Counted from the first letter of the stretch, positions 1 to 8,888 are shown. The stretch: DNA of 64,000 nt from Aquitalea pelogenes (GCF_001515305.1 NZ_LNQV01000012.1:38577-102576), one strand, 5' to 3'. Notes: generated from the sequence alone by a model not told the origin. Made by a program: numbers and translations.

Positions 1-1045
<1,045 letters not shown>

Positions 1046-1068
1046 GGTTTCCTCCCTTGCCGCCAGCT

Positions 1069-1515
1069 TCAGGGTTGATGGTGAATCAGGTCCAGGGCAA
1101 AGCGTTGTCCCAGCCGGTAGTCATCCAGGCATTGCATGACAACCGGGCTGCGGTGTTGCGACAGGCGGGCGGCGATTTCATCGTAAGTAAGCCAGTGCGC
1201 GCTGACAATCCCTGCATCCAGTTTTTGTGCCGGGTGATGTTGCACCGCACGCGCGGCAAAGGCAAAACGCAGCCAGGTAATGTCGCTGTCCGGTTTGTCC
1301 ACCATGTAAATGCCCACCAGGTGTTGTAATTCCACCTCCCAGCCGGTTTCTTCGCGCGTTTCGCGGATGGCGGCGGCAAACAGGGTTTCACCGTGTTCCA
1401 GATGACCGGCGGGCTGGTTGAAGCGCAGGCCTTGCTCGGTTTCTTCTTCCACCATCAGATAGCGACCATCACGTTCCACGATGGTGGCCACTGTGGTATT
1501 CGGCTTCCATTGCAT
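1069..1515 (-). CDS. Nudix hydrolase, NudJ-like
   Basis: This is a 148-residue Nudix protein. The Nudix box is visible as GHLEHGE followed by RETREETGW (about residues 37-59), with the catalytic REXXEE core intact. NudJ in enterobacteria is a phosphatase on thiamin and isoprenoid pyrophosphates and nucleotides and is also found beside mnmA, which supports a NudJ-type assignment over a generic MutT. The substrate cannot be read from the sequence. It is the first gene of the minus-strand Nudix-hypothetical-mnmA unit and is divergent from bfd. Confidence 0.85.
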   Translation of the reverse strand: MQWKPNTTVATIVERDGRYLMVEEETEQGLRFNQPAGHLEHGETLFAAAIRETREETGWEVELQHLVGIYMVDKPDSDITWLRFAFAARAVQHHPAQKLDAGIVSAHWLTYDEIAARLSQHRSPVVMQCLDDYRLGQRFALDLIHHQP

Positions 1516-1530
1516 GTGACTGCTCCTAAT

Positions 1531-1580
1531 GTAATTGACAATCGTTATTATTTGAAAATACCATACAGAGAATTATTCTC
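1531..1580 (+). promoter_or_regulatory. Candidate Fur-binding region upstream of bfd
   Basis: Positions 1531-1549 match about 13 of 19 bases of the Fur consensus, best in the half AATCGTTAT. Positions 1568-1580 form a perfect 6-1-6 inverted repeat, GAGAATTATTCTC. Both lie in the AT-rich gap between the Nudix gene and bfd, just before the bfd start at 1597. Regulation of bfd by iron through Fur is well known in other proteobacteria; binding here is an inference. Confidence 0.5.
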
Positions 1581-1596
1581 ATTCAGGGTTTGTGCC

Positions 1597-1797
1597 ATGT
1601 ATGTCTGCTTGTGCAACGCGGTAACCGACAGCCAGATCCGTCAGGCAGTAGAAAACGGTGCCACTCGCATGTGTGACCTGCGGGCAGAGCTGGGTGTGGC
1701 TTCCGAGTGCGGCAAGTGTGCCTGTTGTGCCAACCAGCTGCGCAAGGAAACGCTGCAGCAGATGAGTGCCTGTCATCCGGGGCGTGCTGTTGCCTGA
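1597..1797 (+). CDS. bfd: Bacterioferritin-associated ferredoxin
   Basis: This encodes 66 residues starting MYVCLCNAV. The four [2Fe-2S] cysteines of Bfd are visible: C-x-C at residues 4 and 6, then CGKCACC further on. Bfd binds bacterioferritin and supplies electrons to release stored iron. The ATG at 1597 is chosen because the family begins with this exact motif; a longer in-frame extension from 1393 reads through the promoter region. A Fur-like site lies upstream. No bfr gene is adjacent in this window. Confidence 0.93.
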   Translation: MYVCLCNAVTDSQIRQAVENGATRMCDLRAELGVASECGKCACCANQLRKETLQQMSACHPGRAVA

Positions 1798-1840
1798 GTG
1801 GGCAGGGCATGTTGTGATGAAATGACGTCGGCAGTGGCGT

Positions 1841-1865
1841 AAAAAAGGGGGCCTTGGCCCCCTTT
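1841..1865 (-). terminator. Rho-independent terminator between bfd and the DUF945 gene
   Basis: A hairpin with stem GGGGGCC/GGCCCCC flanked by AAA/TTT sits between two convergent genes. The U-tract is better on the minus strand (six T) than on the plus strand (three T), so it mainly ends the DUF945 transcript. Confidence 0.75.
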
Positions 1866-1883
1866 GCTATTTGTGCCGACTGC

Positions 1884-3484
1884 TTATTTGCCAGCACTGG
1901 TCTGTTTCTTGGCTGCCGGTGCCGAGGCATCAGGCGCCGGGTCTTCCTGCTCTTCCCATGGCAGGGCAACCTTCTTGCTGTTGATGGTGAGATTGCCGCC
2001 CTTGTAATTCAACTGGGTGGAAATCTGCCCCTTGTCTTCATTGATGAATTTTTCATCCTTCCACTGCGTCAGCTGGCTATCCAGCAGATTGCGCGCCAGG
2101 TCTTCCACTTCACCCATGTTCGGCTGCACTTCCGCGCTCTGGTCCACCATGAACAGGGTGCGGGCTTGCGCCACCACCAGGTTTTCCAGGGTCTTGCGCG
2201 GCAGGCTCAGCCTGGCTTCCACTTCAAAACGCTTGAGGAAGGCGGTGGAGTTGTTCAGGTCGCCTGCTGCAGTCCGTTCAGCCCCAGGCTGCCTTGCAGT
2301 GTGGTTTCGCCGCTGGGCATCTTCAGGTAGAAGTCGTTGATCACCAGCTTGGGATTGTTGGTGAGCAGCGGAATGCCGGTCTGCTTGATGGTGTCGATAT
2401 ACTGCTTGCGCAACACCGCCGGGTCCACGCCTTCAAACGGAATCTGGCTGATGGCCTGATCCAGTTTCAGCAGGGTGGGGCCGTGCAGATGGTTGGCCGA
2501 CACGTCCAGCCGCATCGGGCCGTAGTGCTGGTCGTTGTAGTTGAACTCGGCAAAGTCCAGCTTGCCGCGGGTATTGACGAATTCGTCCTGCTCGCTGCTG
2601 ACAATCTGGTAGCGGAAATTCTTCAGCGATACCGCCGACGGCTTGAATTCGCCGGACGGGTTGATGAATTCACCCACCCGCATGCGCGTCATCAGGTAAA
2701 CCAGCTCGTTCAGCTTGATGCTGTAAGGAACGCTGTCTTTCCAGTTGAGCTGCACATTGCCCACGGTCAGTTCGCTGGTGCCCAGCTTGATGCCGGTGGC
2801 ACCAGGGCGGATGTCGGACACATAACGCACGCCGTCAAAGGCCAGGCTGCCCTTGCTGGAGGCTTCCAGCAGGAAGCCCGGCGAATTGGCTTCGGTCTTG
2901 TATTCCTTGTAGCCCGATGCATAGTCCAGCTTCAGGTCGAAGCCTTTCCATTTCATCTTCACGCCGGACAGCGCTTCTTCATAGTCGAAGGACGGCACGT
3001 TGATGTTCAGTGCGCCACCGCCGCCAAAACCCAGCCGGTTGGTGATGGTGATCGGGTCCTTGTCGCCAAAGAAGGTCTTGAGCGTTTTGCGGGTGGCATC
3101 GCTCATGGCGAATTCCGTGGTGACCAGCGCGCGTGCAGGACGGAAATCCAGGCTGGACAGGCCGGGGAAAGGGCCATGCTTGATGTGGTTGGTGAACTTG
3201 ATGGTGGAGTTCAACAAGGGCTTGAAGTTGTCCGGCAGCATGCTCTCATACGGCCCGGACAGGCGGCGATTGAATTCCAGCTCGGTGGTTTCGGTGGAGG
3301 AGAACCAGCCGCGGTCATAGCTGTGGGACTTCACCTTGAATACGGGCAGGCTGGCCAGCATCTTGTACTGTTCTTCCAGCGTGTCTTCGGCTTTCATGCC
3401 GGCCCAGAAGGCAGCCGCGCCATTGAACACCAACAGGCCACCGAGGGTGGCTCCCGCAATAATCAGACGTCGTTTTGGCAACAC
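1884..3484 (-). pseudogene. DUF945 (YdgA-like) family protein, interrupted by a single-base frameshift
   Basis: The first reading frame runs from about GTG 3484 to a TGA at 2255-2257 and has an N-terminal membrane anchor (LIIAGATLGGLLVFNGAAA) followed by the DUF945 region with YDRGWFSSTETTELEF. The family C-terminal part continues in another frame from about 2264 to the stop at 1884 (DLNNSTAFLKRFEVEARL and onward). Adding one base in the GGCGAC at 2259-2264 restores one continuous protein of about 530 residues, close to the usual family length. The function of DUF945 proteins is poorly known; they are inner-membrane anchored and face the periplasm. The break may be a sequencing error. Confidence 0.8.
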
Positions 3485-3563
3485 AAGCGTTTTTCTGAAG
3501 GGTGTGTGGAATAAGGCCCTATGGTACACCATGCACGCCGCAAGTCGAACCTTAGAAAACACC

Positions 3564-3592
3564 CTGACACTGCCATGTCTATTGGTTAAAAT
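3564..3592 (+). promoter_or_regulatory. Predicted sigma70 promoter of the desaturase gene
   Basis: CTGACA at 3564-3569 and TAAAAT at 3587-3592 are separated by 17 bases, close to the sigma70 consensus, and lie 35 bases before the desaturase ATG. Confidence 0.5.
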
Positions 3593-3626
3593 GGAGGATT
3601 GCCCATTTACAAGGTTGTCTGCCCGC

Positions 3627-4802
3627 ATGTTTTGGCTTAACGGTTTGCTGGATCTCCCGTGGTGGGGGTATATCGTCGTTGCCCTGGTACTGACGCACAT
3701 CACCATTGCCTCGGTCACCATTTATCTGCACCGCCATCAGGCGCATCGTGCGCTGGACCTGCATCCGCTGCCCAGCCATTTCTTCCGTTTCTGGCTGTGG
3801 CTGACCACCGGCATGGTGACCAAGCAGTGGGCCGCCATCCACCGCAAGCATCACGCCAAGTGCGAAACCCCGGAAGACCCGCACAGCCCGCAGATCCTGG
3901 GTATCAGGAAAGTGTTGTGGGAAGGCGTGGAGTTGTACCGCGCAGCCTGCAAGGATCAGTCCATCATGGACAAGTTCGGTCACGGTACACCCGATGACTG
4001 GATCGAGCACAAGCTGTACACACCACACTTTGGCAAGGGCATCTTCCTGATGCTGGCCATCGACCTGTTGCTGTTCGGCCCGGCCGGCTTGTCCATCTGG
4101 GCCGTGCAAATGGTGTGGATTCCGTTCTGGGCGGCGGGGGTCATCAATGGTCTGGGCCACTGGTGGGGTTACCGCAATTTCGAGAACGAAGATGCGTCCA
4201 CCAATATTTTCCCCTGGGGCATCATCGTGGGTGGTGAGGAGTTGCACAATAATCACCACACTTTCGGCACCTCGGCCAAGCTGTCGTACAAATGGTACGA
4301 GTTTGACATCGGCTGGATGTACATCCGCATGCTGGAAATCTGCCATCTGGCCAAGGTACGCCGGGTAGCGCCGCGTCTGGCACAGGATGCCAGCCGTCCG
4401 CAACTGGACCTGGAACACCTGCAGGCCATCATCGCCAACCGCTACGCCATTGCCGCACGTTATGCGCGCGAGCTCAAGGAGGTGTATCGCAAGGAGCTGG
4501 AACAGGCCAGCCTGCCCGATATGGACGATCTGTCGCGCAAGATGAAAATCTGGCTGAAACAGGATGCCAAGGACACGCCGGAGTGTGACAAGGCGCAACT
4601 GGAACTGTTGTTGCAGCACAGTCCTACGCTGACAACGGTGTATACCATGCGTCAGGAACTGTGCCGTTTGTGGGAACGCTCCTCGCTGACGCGTGAGCAG
4701 CTGCTGCACGAGCTGCAGGACTGGTGCCTGCGGGCCGAGCAATCCGGCATTGCCGCGCTGGAGCGTTTTGCCCTGAATTTGCGTACGACCGCCGTGGCCT
4801 GA
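3627..4802 (+). CDS. Acyl-CoA/acyl-lipid delta-9 type fatty acid desaturase
   Basis: This 391-residue membrane enzyme introduces a double bond into fatty acyl chains using a di-iron centre. All three histidine boxes are present: HRHQAH at 35-40, HRKHH at 72-76 and HNNHH at 207-211. Hydrophobic segments lie at about 14-33, 52-65 and 140-170. After residue about 240 there is a charged, helical extension of about 150 residues not needed for catalysis in typical family members. ATG 3627 is chosen over an in-frame upstream extension because it follows the likely promoter and starts the conserved MFWLNGLLDLPWWG. It probably adjusts membrane fluidity. Confidence 0.9.
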   Translation: MFWLNGLLDLPWWGYIVVALVLTHITIASVTIYLHRHQAHRALDLHPLPSHFFRFWLWLTTGMVTKQWAAIHRKHHAKCETPEDPHSPQILGIRKVLWEGVELYRAACKDQSIMDKFGHGTPDDWIEHKLYTPHFGKGIFLMLAIDLLLFGPAGLSIWAVQMVWIPFWAAGVINGLGHWWGYRNFENEDASTNIFPWGIIVGGEELHNNHHTFGTSAKLSYKWYEFDIGWMYIRMLEICHLAKVRRVAPRLAQDASRPQLDLEHLQAIIANRYAIAARYARELKEVYRKELEQASLPDMDDLSRKMKIWLKQDAKDTPECDKAQLELLLQHSPTLTTVYTMRQELCRLWERSSLTREQLLHELQDWCLRAEQSGIAALERFALNLRTTAVA

Positions 4803-4822
4803 GGCCTTTGGTCTGGCACAAG

Positions 4823-4851
4823 AAAAACCCGCCGTCCTGGCGGGTTTTTTT
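4823..4851 (+). terminator. Bidirectional terminator, desaturase / mgtC
   Basis: Stem AACCCGCC/GGCGGGTT with loop GTCCT, preceded by five A and followed by a run of T, placed between two convergent genes. Confidence 0.85.
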
Positions 4852-4868
4852 ATGGGCAAACAAGATGG

Positions 4869-5573
4869 CTATTCGGTAATGCTCTGGTTCCAGTAGGCCT
4901 GCTTGATGTAAGGCATGGCAGTCAGTTGGGCGGCAATCCCTTCCAGTACCACTGAGTCGGCCGAAGTCGACAGCAAGGTGGCGGTGATTTCCACATCGTC
5001 ATCACCAAATGGCTCGACATTCACATCACCCAGCGGGTACTGCGCCCGCTCCAGCAGCGCGTCTATCATGGAGAAAGCCAGCTTTTGCTGTTCCTCGTCG
5101 CTGATCACGCACAGCTGGTAGGTAACTTCGCTGTGCTCATCATCCAGCGGAGTGCGGTTGATGGAATTCACCACCGGTCGCAGCAGGGTGTTGGCGGCCA
5201 GCACGAAGATGGCATCCAGTAATGCCGCATCCAGCAGGCCGGCTCCGGCGCAGGCACCGGCAGCGGCCGAACCCCACAAGGTGGCGGCGGTATTCAGCCC
5301 GCGTACATTCAGGCCTTCCTTCATGATGGTGCCGGCACCCAGAAAACCGACGCCGGATACCACATAGGCCACCACGTGAGTGGCGCCTTCATTGCCGCCC
5401 AGCCGCATGGCCAGATCAACAAAAGCAGCTGCGCCCACCGCAACCAGTGCATTGGTGCGCAGGCCGGCAGTACGCTGGCGCACCTGGCGCTCGTAACCGA
5501 TGGCCGAGCCCAGCAAAAAGGCAGTGACCAGCGCGATAAAGGAATGGGTAAAGACAGAAAATTCGAAGTGCAT
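4869..5573 (-). CDS. MgtC/SapB family membrane protein
   Basis: This encodes 234 residues. The N-terminal 150 residues carry the MgtC/SapB signature, including GSAIGYERQ, RTAGLRTNALV, GVGFLGAGTI and LNTAATLWGSAA, spread over four to five membrane segments. The C-terminal 80 residues form an ACT-like soluble domain. MgtC proteins are tied to growth at low Mg2+ and to control of F-ATPase or K+ uptake in other bacteria. A clear AGGAGG ribosome site precedes the ATG. It lies 120 bp after the Nramp gene on the same strand, so the pair is probably a divalent-metal unit. Confidence 0.88.
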   Translation of the reverse strand: MHFEFSVFTHSFIALVTAFLLGSAIGYERQVRQRTAGLRTNALVAVGAAAFVDLAMRLGGNEGATHVVAYVVSGVGFLGAGTIMKEGLNVRGLNTAATLWGSAAAGACAGAGLLDAALLDAIFVLAANTLLRPVVNSINRTPLDDEHSEVTYQLCVISDEEQQKLAFSMIDALLERAQYPLGDVNVEPFGDDDVEITATLLSTSADSVVLEGIAAQLTAMPYIKQAYWNQSITE

Positions 5574-5615
5574 GCAGCCTCCTGTTGTTATGGTCTGGTG
5601 CAGGCGTATGTGTAA

Positions 5616-5687
5616 CAGCTGGCGGTTGCAATCTGACGAAACCGCCAGCTGTCATGCGAGGGGAGGGCAGGACCATGGCGTCCTGCC
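5616..5687 (-). repeat. Two strong hairpins between the Nramp gene and mgtC
   Basis: Positions 5616-5627 and 5640-5651 form a 12-bp inverted repeat (CAGCTGGCGGTT / AACCGCCAGCTG). Positions 5666-5673 and 5680-5687 form an 8-bp one (GGCAGGAC / GTCCTGCC). Neither has a U-tract in the direction of transcription, so they look like processing or mRNA-stabilising structures rather than a terminator. Confidence 0.6.
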
Positions 5688-5693
5688 AGGGTG

Positions 5694-7334
5694 TTACAGC
5701 ATGGAGGCGACAACCTTGTAGATCACCATGCCCATGGCCACGACCAGATAGCCACGCAGCACGGCCATCCACAGCTTGTTACGCTGTGACAGCACCAGCG
5801 GGGGCAGCTGGTCCAGCGCCGGCATGCGCCAGGTATGCATGTGATGTAAATCCACCTTGCGTGCCTTGTGATGCGCAACCTGGCCCTTTTCCATTTCTTC
5901 GCGGGCATGCAGCACGTTCACCACGATGGCGATGATCAGGCCGATCACGCTGCCACCAATCAGGATATTGCTGATGGTTTCGCCTGACATGTCGGGGAAG
6001 ACCACCGCCGCAGTCAGGATGATGGACAACAGCACCAGTACCGCCACGATGATGGCCGACAGCACATTGAAAAAGCGGCCGTTCACCCACGGGCCCAGTA
6101 CATCCTTGTCATTGCACAGCAACAGCAGGAAAACGGTGGCGCTGGGCAGCAGCACGCCGGCCAGGGTTTGCACGGCATTGGTCAGCAGGCCCAGCGGTAC
6201 GCCCGGAATCAGCACCAGCGCGGCAGCCAGCACGATCAGGCCGCAATACATGGCATAGAAGCCCTTGGCGTCACCCGGTTTGCGGTGCAGCGAGTGTTTC
6301 AGGCTCAGTACATCGCCCAGCGCATAAGCGGTGGACAGCGATACCGCCATGGCACCGATGATGCTGGCGTCAATCAGGGCGATGGCAAACAGCGTGCCGG
6401 GCAGGCGGCCATAGTATTTGGCCAGCCCATTGGCGACCGCGCCGGCATCCTGGAAGTTGCCGAACTCCGGATGACCCATGAACACCTGGGCGGTGAAGGC
6501 AATCATGGCCACCGCACCAATCACCACCAGTGCAATGCCCAGCCACAGATCGGCACGCTCATAGGAGATGAAACGCGGGGTGATGCGCTTGTCGATCAGA
6601 TAGCTTTGCTGGAAGAACAGCTGCCACGGTGCCACGGTGGTGCCGACAATGCCGATGATCAGCAGCATCACGTCGGCCAGCTTGCCGCCAGCTGGCATTT
6701 GCGGCACCAGGAAATCATGCGCCACCTGGGTCATCGGCGGGTGCACCATCACCAGGATGGGAACCAGCAGCAGGCTGCCGGCCACCAGAATCAGCGAAAA
6801 GCGCTCGAAGCGGCGGAAGTCGCCGGTACTGGCCGACAGCATGATGAATACCGCAGCCAGGCCCACGCCGACAATTTTGGGTACACCCAGAAAATCCATC
6901 CCCAGGCTGATGCCGATGAATTCGGTGACGATGGTCAGCGCATTGAGCAGGAACAGGTCGATGGCGCTGAAGGCACCCCAGAACTTGCCAAAGCGTTCGA
7001 GGATCAGCCGGGCATGGCCCACGCCGGTGACGGCCCCCAGGCGCAGCACCATTTCCTGATTCACGTACAGGACGGGAATCAGCAGTGCCAGCGTCCACAG
7101 CAGCGAGGTGCCGTAGTTTTGTCCGGCCTGGGCGTAGGTGCTGAAGGCACCGGCATCGTTGTCTCCCACCATCACGATGAGGCCGGGGCCGAGAATGGCC
7201 AGCAGGGTCTTGAATTTGGCCATCCAGCCATGGCGGGCATCGGTGTCGTTGTGACGGATGGTGCCCAGTGCGCCGCGGATGTCTCCGATGTGGGCGCTAT
7301 CCAGTACGGCGGTGCGGTTATCTTGTTTGGACAT
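5694..7334 (-). CDS. Nramp (SLC11) family divalent metal transporter, variant metal site
   Basis: This 546-residue protein has the Nramp fold, with about 11 hydrophobic segments beginning GPGLIVMVGDNDAGAF. In canonical Mn/Fe transporters TM1 carries DPGN and TM6 carries MPH. Here the aligned positions read DAGA (NDAGAFST) and APW (TTVAPWQLF), so the binding-site Asn and Met are both replaced by Ala. The TM1 Asp remains. Loss of the Met is a feature of the Nramp-related magnesium transporters (NRMT) and related non-canonical branches. With MgtC directly downstream, Mg2+ rather than Mn2+ is a reasonable guess, not a proof. The ATG at 7334 has an AGGGAG ribosome site. The C-terminal 60 residues end in one more hydrophobic segment. 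Confidence 0.88.
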   Translation of the reverse strand: MSKQDNRTAVLDSAHIGDIRGALGTIRHNDTDARHGWMAKFKTLLAILGPGLIVMVGDNDAGAFSTYAQAGQNYGTSLLWTLALLIPVLYVNQEMVLRLGAVTGVGHARLILERFGKFWGAFSAIDLFLLNALTIVTEFIGISLGMDFLGVPKIVGVGLAAVFIMLSASTGDFRRFERFSLILVAGSLLLVPILVMVHPPMTQVAHDFLVPQMPAGGKLADVMLLIIGIVGTTVAPWQLFFQQSYLIDKRITPRFISYERADLWLGIALVVIGAVAMIAFTAQVFMGHPEFGNFQDAGAVANGLAKYYGRLPGTLFAIALIDASIIGAMAVSLSTAYALGDVLSLKHSLHRKPGDAKGFYAMYCGLIVLAAALVLIPGVPLGLLTNAVQTLAGVLLPSATVFLLLLCNDKDVLGPWVNGRFFNVLSAIIVAVLVLLSIILTAAVVFPDMSGETISNILIGGSVIGLIIAIVVNVLHAREEMEKGQVAHHKARKVDLHHMHTWRMPALDQLPPLVLSQRNKLWMAVLRGYLVVAMGMVIYKVVASML

Positions 7335-7559
7335 GTGTTACTCCCTGAAACTGTTACTGCATAAGCATTCTGGTGCGGTCCGACGGCTCGGATCTGCCTT
7401 TCAGGGGGTATGGATGTCTGGTCTCATGGCAGGCATGAAACGCGAGATATCCAGGCATCCTGCTGGCTTGTCGTGGCGAGGTCGGTACGGCAATACGGCG
7501 TGGCACAAGGGCCGGGTCGAGGAGGTCACACAGAGGGGAGGCGGGAGGAGAAGGGGATG
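7335..7559 (-). promoter_or_regulatory. Leader of the Nramp gene with a C-rich, G-poor stretch
   Basis: The 225 bases before the Nramp start hold no convincing gene. On the transcribed strand, positions 7558 down to 7521 contain 21 C and 4 G in 38 bases, which is the composition expected of a Rho loading (rut) site. It begins at once after the stop of the 26-codon ORF at 7560-7640. A further 34-codon frame (start 7449, no good ribosome site) crosses the rest of the leader. I see no Mn or Mg riboswitch consensus. Confidence 0.4.
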
Positions 7560-7640
7560 TCAGTGGCGATAGGGCATCCTCATCGTACTGCTCGCCGTCA
7601 TGCTGCTCTGTGCGACCGCGCTACTGGGGTAGGGGTCCAT
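7560..7640 (-). CDS. Putative 26-residue leader peptide (MDPYPSS...)
   Basis: An ATG at 7640 with AAGGA placed five bases upstream opens a 26-codon frame starting Met-Asp-Pro-Tyr-Pro and ending MPYRH. It lies 225 bases before the Nramp gene on the same strand. The alternating acidic residue and proline at the N-terminus recalls MgtL (Met-Glu-Pro-Asp-Pro), whose translation destabilises ribosomes at low Mg2+. There is no other homology. It could be a chance ORF. Confidence 0.3.
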   Translation of the reverse strand: MDPYPSSAVAQSSMTASSTMRMPYRH

Positions 7641-7716
7641 GTTTGTCCTTTTCCTGGTCTTGGCATCGGGCGATGCCGGTCAATCACTGTTTGCCGGACG
7701 TCGGCGGGCAGCAGTC

Positions 7717-7863
7717 TCAAGCCTGCTTGCGGCCGCGAAGGGCGATGCGCAGATGGCGGTACAGCCAGCTCCACACGCTTTCATCGTGGCAGGCGAATTC
7801 ATAGTGGTCCGGCAGTTGCCGGGCCTGGTTCTGTTCTGTGGACAGCAGCATTGCGTAGTGCAT
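7717..7863 (-). CDS. Small protein of 48 residues, unknown function
   Basis: ATG at 7863 is preceded by AGGAG at good spacing, and the frame runs to TGA at 7717-7719. The product starts MHYAMLLSTEQNQ and has a composition typical of a folded small protein, with a WSWLYRHLRIALRGR basic amphipathic end. The frame has normal codon use for this genome. I know no family for it. It sits in the region upstream of the Nramp gene on the same strand. Confidence 0.5.
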   Translation of the reverse strand: MHYAMLLSTEQNQARQLPDHYEFACHDESVWSWLYRHLRIALRGRKQA

Positions 7864-7919
7864 GATCAGGCTCCTGAAGTGGCTTCGGGCGCTGCCTGAT
7901 GGTGTCGGATGCAGACGGA

Positions 7920-7982
7920 TCAGGCATTACCCGTGAAAAATTTCATGGGCAAAGAAGGACATCGATCACTGTCTGATGGCAT
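7920..7982 (-). CDS. Putative 20-residue peptide
   Basis: ATG at 7982 follows a strong AAAGGAG ribosome site. The frame encodes a 20-residue peptide beginning MPSDSDRC and ending FFTGNA. Its stop lies inside an inverted repeat (GCCTGAT ... ATCAGGC) that spans the gap before the 48-residue ORF. It may be a leader peptide or a chance frame. Confidence 0.28.
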   Translation of the reverse strand: MPSDSDRCPSLPMKFFTGNA

Positions 7983-8521
7983 GGCGGCTCCTTTCTCGTC
8001 TGTGGCCGGGTCGGACGCAGAGGCTGCGGAGTCAGCAACGCAATGCGGCATCTGGCTGCAAGTGCAAGCTGGGCGACAAGCCACGGCTTAGCGACAGCGC
8101 AATGCTGCACGGGCAACTGGTAGGGCGGGGTGCACGGGGGTGAAACAAGGGGGGTGAAGCAGGTGCGCACCATCTTATCTGACAAGACGGCGGCGGGGGG
8201 ATACGGCGCAGGTCTTGGCGGATCAGCTCAAAACAGTTTGTTGATGACTGGGGCAGTCCAAGGCAGTAGACCTGAATTAAAAAGATGCGCGGATTCTAGT
8301 CCCCGCTGTTTGCGGGTGTCAATCGCGATTGACGGCTTTTTGTGCCATCGCAGCAAAAAAGTTCCGCGACTGTGTCATCACCGCTGCAGCGGTGCGTTCT
8401 TGCCGTTTTTACACCGGTTTTTTTTGTAGCTGGCACCGTGTTCGCACAGGGGTAGGCACTGTGTACCGCCTGCTTTAGCGGTAGAATCTGCGCTTTCCCA
8501 CCTTGCAGCAAAGGAAGCAGC
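7983..8521. other. Intergenic region without a supported gene; several dyad symmetries
   Basis: No frame in these 540 bases looks like a gene. Three dyads stand out: CCCGC/GCGGG at 8302-8316, the perfect 16-bp palindrome GTCAATCGCGATTGAC at 8318-8333, and the perfect 16-bp palindrome CACCGCTGCAGCGGTG at 8379-8394. They may be operators for ridA or for the divergent Nramp leader. T-rich runs follow the palindromes, so weak terminators are also possible. Confidence 0.4.
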
Positions 8522-8869
8522 ATGAGCATCTATCGTCACAAGCAGGGCGCCCGTCTGGCCGAAGCCGCCGTGTGCAACGGCATGATTTTCCTCGCCGGTC
8601 AGGTGCCGGAAAACACCGATGCCGACGCCCAGGCGCAAACCGCCAATGTACTGGCCCAGATCGACACCCTGCTGGCCGAACTGGGCTCGGACAAGAGCAA
8701 GATTCTGGATGTCACCATTTTCCTGGCAAGCCTGGCCGACTACGATGCCATGAATGCTGCCTGGGACGCCTGGGTTCCGGCTGGCAATGTGCCGGCGCGT
8801 GCCACTGTGGAAGCCAAGCTGGCCAACCCGGCATGGAAAGTGGAAATCAAGCTGGTGGCTGCCAGCTGA
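8522..8869 (+). CDS. RidA family protein (enamine/imine deaminase fold)
   Basis: This 115-residue protein matches the YjgF/YER057c/UK114 family. It has the typical FLAGQVPE strand, the helix LAELGSDKSKILDVTIFLASL, and the C-terminal VPARATVEAKLANPAWKVEIKLVA that contains the active-site Arg. Family members hydrolyse reactive enamines from PLP enzymes; the sequence differs enough from classical RidA that the exact subfamily is open. An AGGAAG ribosome site precedes the ATG. It is monocistronic and is followed by a strong terminator. Confidence 0.85.
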   Translation: MSIYRHKQGARLAEAAVCNGMIFLAGQVPENTDADAQAQTANVLAQIDTLLAELGSDKSKILDVTIFLASLADYDAMNAAWDAWVPAGNVPARATVEAKLANPAWKVEIKLVAAS

Positions 8870-8888
8870 GCACACTACGGCTGAACAA

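Noticed and set aside
2255..2280. Programmed frameshift in the DUF945 gene
   Set aside because: There is no slippery heptamer or downstream structure, and three other genes show the same one-base loss, so an error is more likely.
7335..7720. Manganese (yybP-ykoY) or magnesium (M-box) riboswitch ahead of the Nramp gene
   Set aside because: None of the conserved loop sequences of either class could be found on the transcribed strand.
7943..8185. 80-codon minus-strand frame upstream of the 48-residue ORF
   Set aside because: It is Pro/Cys-rich, has no ribosome site and overlaps the better-supported 20-codon frame; composition looks like chance.
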